26,407 nt of DNA from CAYXFZ01 sp964464385 (GTDB lineage Bacteria; Planctomycetota; UBA1135). A program made the translations under genes and the position numbers. Positions 1 to 7,636 of the stretch are shown in pieces; position 1 is the stretch's first letter; every line of letters starts with the position of its first letter. Below the pieces are notes generated by a model, which did not search any database, had not been told where the DNA came from, and worked only from the letters and a program-made list of their open reading frames with translations. The stretch spans positions 1 to 26,407 of the forward strand of contig CAYXFZ010000029.1 in the NCBI GenBank assembly GCA_964464385.1, read 5' to 3'.

Positions 1-283
1 GAAGAGTCGCGTCCCGAAAAATTTTGACTGAACTATCCCATTGATCTTTTTGTTTACTATTGTTAGCATACCAAAAAAGAGCACAAAAGGTAAGAGGATG
101 AATGGACAAAGAAGGGATAAGACGATCAACACCACTGGATATTTAAAAAACATTTCCTTAATTTTCTCGCCATATTTTGAGAATATCCAGCTAGATAGGG
201 AGAGAAGCTTATTCATTAGCCATTCAAAGATTTTTATAACATTGAATTTATTTTTTGGAAAAAATTCTTGTATTTTTTTATAT
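1..283. other. AT-rich segment of foreign or chimeric origin fused to pheT
   Basis: Base composition changes sharply here: this stretch is strongly AT-rich while everything to its right is GC-rich. The pheT reading frame (minus strand) stays open through the whole segment, but the encoded residues stop resembling PheT and become Lys/Phe/Ile/Leu-rich, with a strongly hydrophobic, membrane-like stretch at about bases 60-140. A plus-strand frame is also open from 41, so the open frame alone does not prove coding. The abrupt change in composition and protein character inside a conserved gene suggests an assembly chimera at the contig end, or less likely a recent insertion. No transposase, terminal repeat or tRNA is visible. 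Confidence 0.7.
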
Positions 284-1689
284 AGGAAATCCACTTCTTG
301 GGTAATGTCCTTGGATGCTCTCCAGGAGGGAACGGACACGAGCAGAGATCCTTCCTGTTCCCGAACTCCAAACCCCAGAGCTTGCAAAGGTTCGGTAATC
401 TTTTCGAGGGAAAGAGAAGGGAGGCCCAACAGTGAGGCCGTTCGAATCGGATCGAGGGCCAACTCCCGCTCGGGAGCAGCCGAACAACCCGCCCAAGAGG
501 GAGAAGCGGCCACGCTAGCCTCGGGCCGAATCTCGGCCAGGATGTGAGTGAAACGACGCAGGGCCAAATCCGCCCAACTTGGATCCAAGGATTTTTCGAA
601 TCGAGTGGAGGCCTCGGTACGCAAGCCGAAACGAGCTGCACTGCGGCGCACGCGGACGGCGTCGAAGTGGGCCGATTCCAAGAGGAGGGTTGTCGTTCCA
701 TCATGCACCTCGGATGACAATCCACCCATGACCCCAGCCAAGGCCAAGGGACCCGAGGAATCGGCGATCAATAAATCTGTGCACGCCAAGCTTCGCTCCT
801 GGCCATCCAGGGTCGTCAAGACCTCCCCATTTTCAGCCGAACGCACCAGGAGAGCATCGCCGGCCACGCGGTCTGCGTCAAAAGCATGGGTGGGTTGCCC
901 AATCTCCAGCAAAATGTAATTGGTGAGATCCACCACATCATGGATGGGGCGTTGGCCCACCGCCCGCAGTCGTCGGGCCATCCACGCCGGAGAAGGCCGC
1001 GGGTTTCCCTTCAAGTCCACCCGCAAGGCAGCGTAATACGGACAAGCTTGAGCATCTTGGATCTCGATCCTGGGCAACTCGGCATTGTCAGAAAACGTGG
1101 GGGAAAGTGCCGGCCCCTTCAAGGAACGTCCCCAAATGGCAGCGACTTCCCGTGCCATACCCCAGTGCCCCCAAAGGTCGGGCCGGTGGGTCAAAGATTT
1201 GTTGTCCAACTCCAACACGGAATCGGCCAATTCCAAATGTTCAACCAAACCAACGCCGACAGCAGCCGTGTCCTCCAATTCCAATATCCCTTCCTGGTCA
1301 TCGGCAAGTTCCAACTCGCTGGCCGAACAAATCATGCCGAAGGACTCCACTCCGCGGAGTTTGGCCTTTTTGATTTTGAGATCCCCGGGGAGGCAACTGC
1401 CGATCGGGGCAAAGGCCACCTTGAGGCCCTTGCGCACGTTTGGGGCACCACAAACCACCGGCACGGCCTCATCCGCACCAAAGGCAACTTGCGTCACCGA
1501 AAGACGGTCCGCTTCTGGGTGGGGTTCACAGGAAAGAACCTCCCCCACCACGACCTGGCTCAAGGACTCACCGACGACGGAGACTCCCTCCACCTCCGCC
1601 GTTCGCAAAGAAAGCCGGTCGGCAAGCTCGGTCGCCGAAACTCCTTCGAGATTGACAAAATCACTCAGCCAGTCGAGCGAAATTTTCAT
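284..1689 (-). CDS. pheT: Phenylalanyl-tRNA synthetase beta subunit, 3'-truncated
   Basis: Beta chain of the (alpha-beta)2 PheRS that charges tRNA-Phe in the cytoplasm. Translation from ATG at 1689 gives the typical MKISLDWLSDFV start, then an EMAP-type tRNA-binding domain (about residues 40-150, with VVGEVLSCEPHPEADRL and ESFGMICSASELEL), the B3/4 editing region (NKSLTHRPDLWGHWG and after), and the start of B5 ending at VPSWRASKDITQEVDF. About 468 residues are recognisable, whereas the family is usually near 800, so the rest of B5, the catalytic-like core and the anticodon-binding domain are missing. The loss coincides with the AT-rich segment at 1-283. The ATG overlaps the pheS stop as ATGA, indicating translational coupling. 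Confidence 0.93.
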
Positions 1690-2732
1690 GAGCGGAATTG
1701 CCCCAAGAAGCGAAGGTCTCCGGAAAGCAACCAGCGAACGTTGTCAATTCCCCATCGCAGCATGGCCAAGCGGGAAAGGCCCAAACCGAAAGCATAGCCC
1801 GAATGTTCTTGCGGATCCACGCCACCAGCCCGCAAGACCTCCGGATGCACAAGCCCACCGGGCATCAATTCGATCCAAGTACTCCCCTTGCAGACACGAC
1901 AACCGGATTGGCAGAAAGGACAACGGGCATCCAACTCAAAGCCCGGCTCGACAAAGGGAAAGAACCCGGGCCTAAGTCGCGTCTCCAATTCTTTGCCAAA
2001 GGCGCCAGCCAGCAGGCTGCGCATGGCGTGCAACATGTGGGAAACACCCACTCCAGGACCAACCACAAGCCCTTCCATTTGATGGAACGTGTGGTCGTGC
2101 GAGGCATCCGGGGTCTCCTGGCGAAAGACCCGCCCCGGGGCCACCACTTTGAGCGGAGCGCCGAAACGCCTCAGGGCTCGAATTTGCACGGGCGAGGTGT
2201 GGGTGCGCATGCAGAGTCCATCTCCGGCGCCCGGTTGAGAGGGATTCCTTACCCACAGGGTGTCATGAGATTCTCTGGCCGGATGATCTCCGGGGATATT
2301 CAAATCATCGAAATTGTGCGCTTCCGTTTCGAGTTCGGGTCCGTCCACTACGCGAAATCCCATGCTCAGAAAAACATCTTCCAATTCCTGACGGAGCACC
2401 GTGAGCGGATGCAGACTTCCGTCCGGCGCACCGGGACCCGGCAATGTGGAATCAAAACCCTCACCCGAGAGTTCGGCGGCCAATTGGGCTTCGGCCAACA
2501 CCTTGCGCCGATTCAAGAGTTCGGCAGCTAGGGTCACCTTAACCCGATTGGCCGCTTGCCCAACGGCCGGCCTCTCTTCCGCGGGCAGTTTCCCCAAGCC
2601 TTTGAGCAGGGCAGTGAGGGCGCCTCGCTTGCCCAAAAATTGCACTTCGAGTTGGCGCAGGCCATTCTCATCCTCAGCCGCAGCGAGGGCGGCAAGCGCA
2701 TCTTCCTGCAGCCGATCAAGGCGCTGCAGCAT
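1686..2732 (-). CDS. pheS: Phenylalanyl-tRNA synthetase alpha subunit
   Basis: Catalytic alpha chain of PheRS, 348 aa, close to the usual 330-350. The N-terminal ~90 residues form the helical tRNA-binding coiled coil (LEVQFLGKRGALTALLKGL is the conserved stretch). The class II core follows: motif 2 region VVAPGRVFRQETPDASHDHTF and motif 3 region YAFGLGLSRLAML, with the Phe-site segment HQMEGLVVG between them. One cysteine-rich patch (CPFCQSGCRVCKG) sits late in the protein. The ATG at 2732 lies 7 bases after the rplT stop, and its TGA overlaps the pheT ATG. It belongs to the infC-rpmI-rplT-pheST translation cluster common in bacteria. Confidence 0.97.
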   Translation of the reverse strand: MLQRLDRLQEDALAALAAAEDENGLRQLEVQFLGKRGALTALLKGLGKLPAEERPAVGQAANRVKVTLAAELLNRRKVLAEAQLAAELSGEGFDSTLPGPGAPDGSLHPLTVLRQELEDVFLSMGFRVVDGPELETEAHNFDDLNIPGDHPARESHDTLWVRNPSQPGAGDGLCMRTHTSPVQIRALRRFGAPLKVVAPGRVFRQETPDASHDHTFHQMEGLVVGPGVGVSHMLHAMRSLLAGAFGKELETRLRPGFFPFVEPGFELDARCPFCQSGCRVCKGSTWIELMPGGLVHPEVLRAGGVDPQEHSGYAFGLGLSRLAMLRWGIDNVRWLLSGDLRFLGQFRS

Positions 2733-2739
2733 GCCTCGC

Positions 2740-3099
2740 TCAGGCCGCGAGGGCAGTTTTGGCGCGATCCGCTACAGCTGCAAAAGCCGCAGGATCATGG
2801 AAGGCCAATTCGGAGAGGGCCTTGCGGTCAATCTGAATGCCAGCCTTTTGGATGCCATGGATGAACTTGCTGTAAGAAAGGCCATTCATGTGGGCGGCGG
2901 CGTGAATCCGGCGGATCCAAAGGCGACGAAAATCCCGTTTCCGATTGCGGCGATCGCGGAAGGCAAAACGCTCGGCCCGGAGGAGCGTTTCCTTTACGGT
3001 CCGCAGAAGTTTGCGGCGGGCGCCCCAATTGCCCTTGGCCCGATGCATCAAGCGGCGGCGGCGGCGGAGACGAGGGACAACGTTGCGAGCGCGAGTCAT
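2740..3099 (-). CDS. rplT: 50S ribosomal protein L20
   Basis: A 119-aa, highly basic protein with the L20 pattern: an Arg/Lys-rich N-terminal extension (MTRARNVVPRLRRRRR), then RDRRNRKRDFRRLWIRRI and NGLSYSKFIHGI. Length matches the family (about 117-120). L20 is an early 23S rRNA-binding protein and, in some bacteria, a translational repressor of the rpmI-rplT messenger. ATG at 3099; 14 bases separate it from the rpmI stop and 7 bases follow before pheS, so it sits in the same transcript. Confidence 0.97.
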   Translation of the reverse strand: MTRARNVVPRLRRRRRLMHRAKGNWGARRKLLRTVKETLLRAERFAFRDRRNRKRDFRRLWIRRIHAAAHMNGLSYSKFIHGIQKAGIQIDRKALSELAFHDPAAFAAVADRAKTALAA

Positions 3100-3113
3100 G
3101 AAAAACCTGGGTC

Positions 3114-3344
3114 TTAGCCGCGAAGCATCTTCAGGGCGTTTTGGGCAAATTTACCCACCAAAACAACACTCCGACGCAGGCTACGGCGCCGAGAAGCAGA
3201 TTTGGGGGACAAAAGGTGGCCGGTGGCCATCTGGCGACGAAGAATCTTGTTGTTCTTGGTCACTTTCATCCGTTTGGCAACGGCCTTGCGGGTCTTGTAC
3301 TTGGGCACGATGGTTCCGGGGCTGAGTCCTCGGGGGCGCGACAT
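3114..3344 (-). CDS. rpmI: 50S ribosomal protein L35
   Basis: Small basic ribosomal protein with the L35 signature VPKYKTRKAVAKRMKVT followed by GHLLSPKSASRRRSLRR. I chose ATG 3344 (76 aa) rather than the longer open frame because a good Shine-Dalgarno-like GGGGAAGG lies about 5 bases upstream. The usual L35 begins at the PKxKT motif, so this protein carries an N-terminal extension of roughly a dozen residues (MSRPRGLSPGTIV). It lies between infC (68-base spacer) and rplT (14-base spacer), the conserved infC-rpmI-rplT order. Confidence 0.93.
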   Translation of the reverse strand: MSRPRGLSPGTIVPKYKTRKAVAKRMKVTKNNKILRRQMATGHLLSPKSASRRRSLRRSVVLVGKFAQNALKMLRG

Positions 3345-3412
3345 TCTAGCCTTCCCCGGAGAGGGCAGCAACCGGCCCGAAAAAAGTGGGAAAACCTACT
3401 TGGCGATGGGCC

Positions 3413-3961
3413 TCAGGACGTGGCCCTTTTGCCCAGCAAGATGTTCATGCGCCGACCTTCCATGCGGGGCTCGCGCTCCACTTTGGCAAGGGCCTCCAGG
3501 GCCTCCACGACCCTTTCCAGGACCTTGCGGCCCAAGTATTGATAAGCCATCTCACGGCCACGGAAGAGGCAAGTTACTTGGACCTTGTGACCCGCTTCCA
3601 GAAACTCGGTGGCTTTGCGGATTTTAATGTCCAAGTCGTGAACATCAATCTTGGGCCGAACCCGAATCTCCTTGAGGACGGAAGAGGCGGTTTTCGACCT
3701 GCTTTGCTTCTTCTTTTGTTCGTATTTGAAGCGGCCATAGTCCAAAATTTTACAAACCGGAGGCCGCGAGTGAGGTGCCACTTCGACCAGGTCCAAGTCG
3801 GCCTCTCGAGCTTGACGCAGAGCCTCTGAGGTCGGCGTGGGCCCAACCCGATGACCCGTGGCGTCAATCAGGAAAACTTCACGAATTCGAATGCGGTCAT
3901 TAATGCGATAGCGCTCCCTTTCGGGTGGCGCCCAGCGAGATCTTCTTCTACGGGGAGGGAT
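3413..3961 (-). CDS. infC: Translation initiation factor IF-3, non-canonical start
   Basis: IF-3 binds the 30S subunit, prevents premature 50S joining and proofreads start codon and initiator tRNA. The N-domain (YRINDRIRIREVFLIDATG, then LDLVEVAPHSRPPVCKILDYG), the lysine-rich linker (KYEQKKKQSRSK) and the C-domain (VLKEIRVRPKID, FRGREMAYQYLG) are all present. No ATG, GTG or TTG occurs in frame between the TAA at 3988-3986 and a TTG deep inside the N-domain. The start must therefore be a rare codon. ATC at 3961-3959 would give 182 aa, near the family norm of about 180, but it lacks a well-spaced Shine-Dalgarno. Rare starts are known for infC (AUU in E. coli, AUC in Myxococcus dsg) and allow autoregulation by IF-3. 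The exact start here is inferred. Confidence 0.88.
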   Translation of the reverse strand: MPPRRRRSRWAPPERERYRINDRIRIREVFLIDATGHRVGPTPTSEALRQAREADLDLVEVAPHSRPPVCKILDYGRFKYEQKKKQSRSKTASSVLKEIRVRPKIDVHDLDIKIRKATEFLEAGHKVQVTCLFRGREMAYQYLGRKVLERVVEALEALAKVEREPRMEGRRMNILLGKRATS

Positions 3962-3978
3962 GGTTGGTACGAGGTTGT

Positions 3979-3996
3979 CCGTTCCTTAGAGAACGG
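3979..3996. promoter_or_regulatory. Perfect palindrome CCGTTC-N6-GAACGG in the aspS/infC spacer
   Basis: Six-base arms CCGTTC and GAACGG flank a 6-base loop containing the TAA of the mini-ORF. In RNA of the array it would form a hairpin that partly covers the AAGGA sequence ahead of infC. No U-run follows, so it is not a typical intrinsic terminator. The same arms with the same 6-base spacing recur at 21769-21786. Confidence 0.5.
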
Positions 3997-4003
3997 GGTT
4001 CAT
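3986..4003 (-). CDS. Possible five-codon leader peptide (MNPVL) before infC
   Basis: An ATG at 4003 overlaps the aspS TGA as ATGA and is followed after five codons by TAA, in the same frame as infC. The TAA is directly followed by an AAGGA-type sequence. Either this is a coupled mini-ORF feeding reinitiation onto infC, or the infC start is really this ATG and the TAA is an error or mutation. I cannot tell which from sequence alone. Confidence 0.3.
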   Translation of the reverse strand: MNPVL

Positions 4004-5787
4004 GGAGAGGAGGTGAGATTGACGGTGGACTGAACACCCAGCTCAGCAAGCTGGGCCTCGTCCACTGCCGAAGGAGCACCGGTCAGTGGGCAGGCACCGG
4101 TGGCAGTTTTGGGAAAGGCGATCACATCTCGGATGGAATCCGCCTGAAAGAGGAGGGCATAAAGCCGATCCAAACCGATGGCAAAGCCGCCATGGGGAGG
4201 CGGGCCAAAACGGAAGGCTTCTAGGAGAAAGGAGAAGCGCTCTTCCGCAACTTCTTTGGATAGACCCAAAGCATCAAACACAGTACGTTGCAAATCGGCT
4301 AGGTGAATCCGAATGGAACCCGATCCCAACTCGACACCATTCAGCACAAGGTCGTAGGCCCGAGATCGAATGCCCTCGTGTTCGCCATGGGCAAGAGCGG
4401 CAACATCTTCCGGATGCGGGGCCGTGAACGGGTGATGAGCGGGAATCCATGCACCGTCATCGGATTGCTCGAACAAAGGGAAGTCGGTCACCCAAAGAAG
4501 ACGATCTTCAGGGGCCAAGATTTCAAGAAGTTCTGCGGCGCGACGGCGAACGGCATCCAGAGCCTGCAGGGCAACCCGCGGACGATCGGCAATGGTGATC
4601 AAAACATCCCCAACTTTGGTCTCGGCAGCGGCCAAGAAAGCAGCCCCAGCTTCCTCCCCCAAGAAACGAGAGAGGGGGCCAGTCGGCCCATCCTCGGCAA
4701 TCTTGCACCATGCAGCGCCACCAGCACCTGCATCGCGGGCCGCTTGTTCCAAGGAATCCAACTGCTTTCGGGAAAGGGAGGCTCCGTGTGGAAGGCGAAT
4801 CCCTCGCACCAAACCGCCAGCCTGCAAAACGGAATCATAGACCCCAAAGCCGAGGGCTGGGGCCTGATCAGCAAGATCCACGACCTCCAGGGGATTGCGC
4901 AGATCGGGCTTGTCGCAGGCAAAACGTTGAAGAGCCTCGGCATGAGGCATCCGCTCCACGGGAAGGGAAAGTTCGCGGCCCAACACATCCCGCCAAAGTT
5001 GGCCCAAGATACGTTCCACCACTCCCAACACCTCTTCCTCGTCCACGAAGGCCATCTCCAAATCCAATTGAGTGAATTCGGGTTGACGATCGGCGCGCAA
5101 ATCTTCGTCCCGCAAACAGCGCGCAATTTGGAAGTAGCGATCCAGGCCGGAGACCATGCACAGTTGCTTGAAAATTTGCGGACTCTGCGGCAAGGCATAC
5201 CAATTCCCTGGCCGGGCTCGACTCGGCACCAGATAGTCCCGGGCACCCTCCGGAGTAGAACGGGTCAGAAGTGGCGTTTCCACTTCCAGAAAACCTTCCG
5301 TCTGCAGAGCGCAGCGCAGAGCATGGTTGGCCCGGGAGCGTTGTTCCAGGAACTTGGTCATGCGGGGACGGCGAAGGTCGAGGTAGCGGTATTCCAAACG
5401 CATCTCCTCTGGCACGTCCAAATCATCGATGCACTCAAAGGGAGTGCGCGCCGAGCGGGACAAGATTTCAACTCGCTCTACAAGAATCTCAACTTCCCCA
5501 GTGGGCTTGTCCTTCTTGCGTTGACTTTCAATCCGCATGCGCACCACGCCATGCACACGCAGGCAATCTTCGGGGTGCAAATCCCTGAGTGCAGCGCGGG
5601 ACTCTTCGCAAGCATCTTCATCCGCAACCAGCTGAATAAAACCGTAGCGATCCCGCAAATCCACGAAGTGGATGCCGCCATGATCCCGGCGCGCGGCAAC
5701 CCAACCGGCCACCACGACCGTTTCACCGGTCTGCTCCGCCCGCAGGTCTCCACACCCGTGGGTGCGGCCCGCGACCACCCTATTCAT
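4000..5787 (-). CDS. aspS: Aspartyl-tRNA synthetase, bacterial type
   Basis: Class II synthetase charging tRNA-Asp, 595 aa, normal for the bacterial form. Domains in order: N-terminal OB-fold anticodon-binding domain (GWVAARRDHGG, VDLRDRYGFIQLV), catalytic core with motif 2 (FQIARCLRDEDLRADRQPEF), the bacterial GAD insertion in the middle (about residues 290-420), and motif 3 (GGFAIGLDRLYALL) followed by FPKTATGACPLTGAP. His36, in ARRDHGG, matches the residue type reported in non-discriminating AspRS enzymes that also charge tRNA-Asn; discriminating E. coli AspRS has Leu there. The start ATG overlaps the atpC stop (ATGA), so translation is probably coupled to the ATP synthase genes. Confidence 0.97.
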   Translation of the reverse strand: MNRVVAGRTHGCGDLRAEQTGETVVVAGWVAARRDHGGIHFVDLRDRYGFIQLVADEDACEESRAALRDLHPEDCLRVHGVVRMRIESQRKKDKPTGEVEILVERVEILSRSARTPFECIDDLDVPEEMRLEYRYLDLRRPRMTKFLEQRSRANHALRCALQTEGFLEVETPLLTRSTPEGARDYLVPSRARPGNWYALPQSPQIFKQLCMVSGLDRYFQIARCLRDEDLRADRQPEFTQLDLEMAFVDEEEVLGVVERILGQLWRDVLGRELSLPVERMPHAEALQRFACDKPDLRNPLEVVDLADQAPALGFGVYDSVLQAGGLVRGIRLPHGASLSRKQLDSLEQAARDAGAGGAAWCKIAEDGPTGPLSRFLGEEAGAAFLAAAETKVGDVLITIADRPRVALQALDAVRRRAAELLEILAPEDRLLWVTDFPLFEQSDDGAWIPAHHPFTAPHPEDVAALAHGEHEGIRSRAYDLVLNGVELGSGSIRIHLADLQRTVFDALGLSKEVAEERFSFLLEAFRFGPPPHGGFAIGLDRLYALLFQADSIRDVIAFPKTATGACPLTGAPSAVDEAQLAELGVQSTVNLTSSP

Positions 5788-6194
5788 GAGTGGCGGCCAT
5801 ATTTTTCACGAAGCAAAGCCCGCCGCAAAGATGCGCGGGCGCGAACCAAATCCAAATCAGAAACGCGGTCCTTCATGCGCTCCCGAGCTCTTTCCGCAGC
5901 GACTCGAGCCCGCTCCAGATCCACTTCTTCGGGATCTTCCGCGGAACGCGTGAGCACGGTCAAAAAATCTTTGCCCACTTCAGCGAAACCATCGTGCACA
6001 AGAACCCCGATGCGTTCTCCCTCCACAGGCTCTGCCTACAAAAGCCCACTATCGGTCAAGGAAATCATCGCCGCGTGACGAGGCAAAACGCCAAAGAAAC
6101 CATCCGCCCCGGGAAAACGAACGGATTTCACTTCCCGCTCGAAAATGATTTTCTCGGGCGAGACCAAACGCAGGGTGAAACTGGATGCGGCCAC
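5784..6194 (-). pseudogene. atpC: ATP synthase epsilon subunit with in-frame amber codon
   Basis: The epsilon subunit is the central-stalk regulator of F1. Starting at GTG 6194, the frame gives FTLRLVSPEKIIFEREV, FPGADGFFGVLPRHA and SLTDSGLL, then TAG (6038-6036, codon 53), and continues in the same frame with EPVEGERIGVLVHDGFAEVG and a helical C-terminal domain ending at TGA 5784. Both sides of the TAG align without loss to the epsilon N-terminal beta sandwich, so one substitution is enough to explain it. TAG is a genuine stop elsewhere in the window (ndk, the TPR gene, the HtrA-like gene). Possible explanations are a sequencing or consensus error, a real nonsense allele, or readthrough. A GTG at 6026 could in principle restart the C-terminal part. 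Last gene of the atp set. Confidence 0.85.
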
Positions 6195-6213
6195 GGATTC
6201 AGTCTAGCAGGGA

Positions 6214-7623
6214 TTACATTTTCGAGGCTTTCTCAACCGCCTCGTCAATGGCCCCGACCATGTAGAAGGCCTGCTCGGGCAAGGCGTCATGCTTGCCCTC
6301 CAGAATCTCCTCGAATGAGCGCACCGCGTCTTCTTTGGAAACAAAGCGGCCCGGAGTGCCGGTGAAGGCCTCGGCCACGAACATGGGCTGGGACAAGAAG
6401 CGCTGCAGACGACGAGCGCGGTGCACGACCTGCTTATCCTCGTCCGAAAGTTCTTCCATGCCCAAGATGGCAATGATGTCCTTCAAGTCGGCGTATCGCT
6501 GGAGCAGACGCTGGACGTTCGTAGCCACTTTGTAGTGGTGCTCGCCCACAACCTGAGGATCCAACATCCGGCTGGTGGACTTAAGGGGGTGAACGGCGNN
6601 NNNNNNNNAAAGAATGGTGGAGTCCAAGTGGGCGAAGGAGGACACGGGGGCCGGATCCGTAAAGTGATCGGCAGGAACATACACAGCCTGCATGGAGGTC
6701 ACAGATCCTTTGGTGGTTGAAGTGATGCGTTCCTGAAGAGCACCCATCTCCGACCCCAAGGTGGGTTGGTAGCCCACTGCTGAAGGAATCCGGCCCAAGA
6801 GAGCGGACACTTCTGATCCGGCTTGCACGAAACGGAAAATGTTGTCCACAAAGAGGAGCACATCCTTGCCCTCCCGATCGCGGAAATACTCGGCCATGGT
6901 CAGCCCGGAAAGTGCCACCCGAAGACGGGCACCCGGAGGCTCGTTCATTTGTCCGAAGACCAGGACGGCGTTGTCAATCACAGCCGCCTTGCCCCCATCT
7001 GGAGTGGTGTATTGGGCCTCGCGCATTTCCAACCAAAGGTCATTGCCCTCACGGGTGCGCTCCCCCACGCCACAAAAGACCGAAAAGCCACCTTTCTCCA
7101 CGGCCGTGATGCGAATCAACTCCTGAATCAGCACGGTCTTGCCCACACCCGCGCCACCGAAAAGACCAATCTTGCCACCCAAGGCAAAGGGACAGAGAAG
7201 ATCCACCACCTTGATGCCAGTTTCGAACACTTCCGTAACTGCTTTCTGTTCCTCAAAGCTGGGAGCTGGACGGTGGATCGGCCAGTACTCGTCGGCTTTC
7301 ACATCACCACGCATCAATTTATCCAAAGGTTCGCCAAGGAGATTGAAGATGCGGCCGGTGGTATTGGGTCCCACGGGGACTGAAATGGGAGCGCCGGTGG
7401 CAATTGCATTCACGCCGCGCTGCAGCCCGTCGGTGGAGGCCATGGCCACACACCGGGCGAGGTCATCGCCCAAGTGCTGGGCTACTTCCAAGACGAGGTC
7501 GCTAACGCCCTCACGAGGCACTCGGATGGCATCGTTGATGGCCGGCAATTCCGAATTGGGGAAGGCCACATCCACGACGGGGCCGAAGATTTGCTTGATG
7601 GTTCCTGTTCCTTGACTAGTCAT
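6214..7623 (-). CDS. atpD: ATP synthase F1 beta subunit, interrupted by an assembly gap
   Basis: Catalytic F1 subunit. ATG at 7623 starts MTSQGTGTIKQIFGPVVDV; the Walker A loop GGAGVGKT is at about residues 156-163, catalytic Glu188 lies in GERTREGNDL, Walker B is VLLFVDNIF, and SGLTMAEYFRD and GYQPTLGSEMG follow. Ten Ns (6599-6608) fall in the very conserved run between HLDSTIL and AVHPLKSTSRMLDP. Compared with the family, about ten residues (the SR-IAELGIYP region) are missing, so the real gap is nearer 30 bases. Just after it, AVHPL departs from the near-invariant AVDPL. Spacers are 13 bases from atpG and 19 bases to atpC. Confidence 0.96.
   Translation of the reverse strand: MTSQGTGTIKQIFGPVVDVAFPNSELPAINDAIRVPREGVSDLVLEVAQHLGDDLARCVAMASTDGLQRGVNAIATGAPISVPVGPNTTGRIFNLLGEPLDKLMRGDVKADEYWPIHRPAPSFEEQKAVTEVFETGIKVVDLLCPFALGGKIGLFGGAGVGKTVLIQELIRITAVEKGGFSVFCGVGERTREGNDLWLEMREAQYTTPDGGKAAVIDNAVLVFGQMNEPPGARLRVALSGLTMAEYFRDREGKDVLLFVDNIFRFVQAGSEVSALLGRIPSAVGYQPTLGSEMGALQERITSTTKGSVTSMQAVYVPADHFTDPAPVSSFAHLDSTILXXXXAVHPLKSTSRMLDPQVVGEHHYKVATNVQRLLQRYADLKDIIAILGMEELSDEDKQVVHRARRLQRFLSQPMFVAEAFTGTPGRFVSKEDAVRSFEEILEGKHDALPEQAFYMVGAIDEAVEKASKM
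6599..6608. other. Assembly gap (10 N) inside atpD
   Basis: Placeholder Ns. The flanking protein sequence shows that about 30 bases of coding DNA are actually missing, so the N count is not the true gap length. Confidence 0.98.
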
Positions 7624-7636
7624 GGCTTTTGTGGGC

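Noticed and set aside
41..547. Plus-strand open frame running from the AT-rich end into pheT
   Set aside because: Its second half is antisense to conserved PheT sequence and its first half has no recognisable feature.
3979..3996. Intrinsic terminator between aspS and infC
   Set aside because: The stem is only six pairs and no U-run follows in either direction.
6036..6038. Genome-wide amber recoding suggested by the TAG in atpC
   Set aside because: TAG is used as the proper stop of ndk, the TPR lipoprotein and the HtrA-like gene, whose ends match expected lengths.
4303..6078. 591-codon plus-strand open frame opposite aspS and atpC
   Set aside because: It is antisense to clearly conserved aspS motifs, has no recognisable family, and arises from GC-rich codon bias on the other strand.
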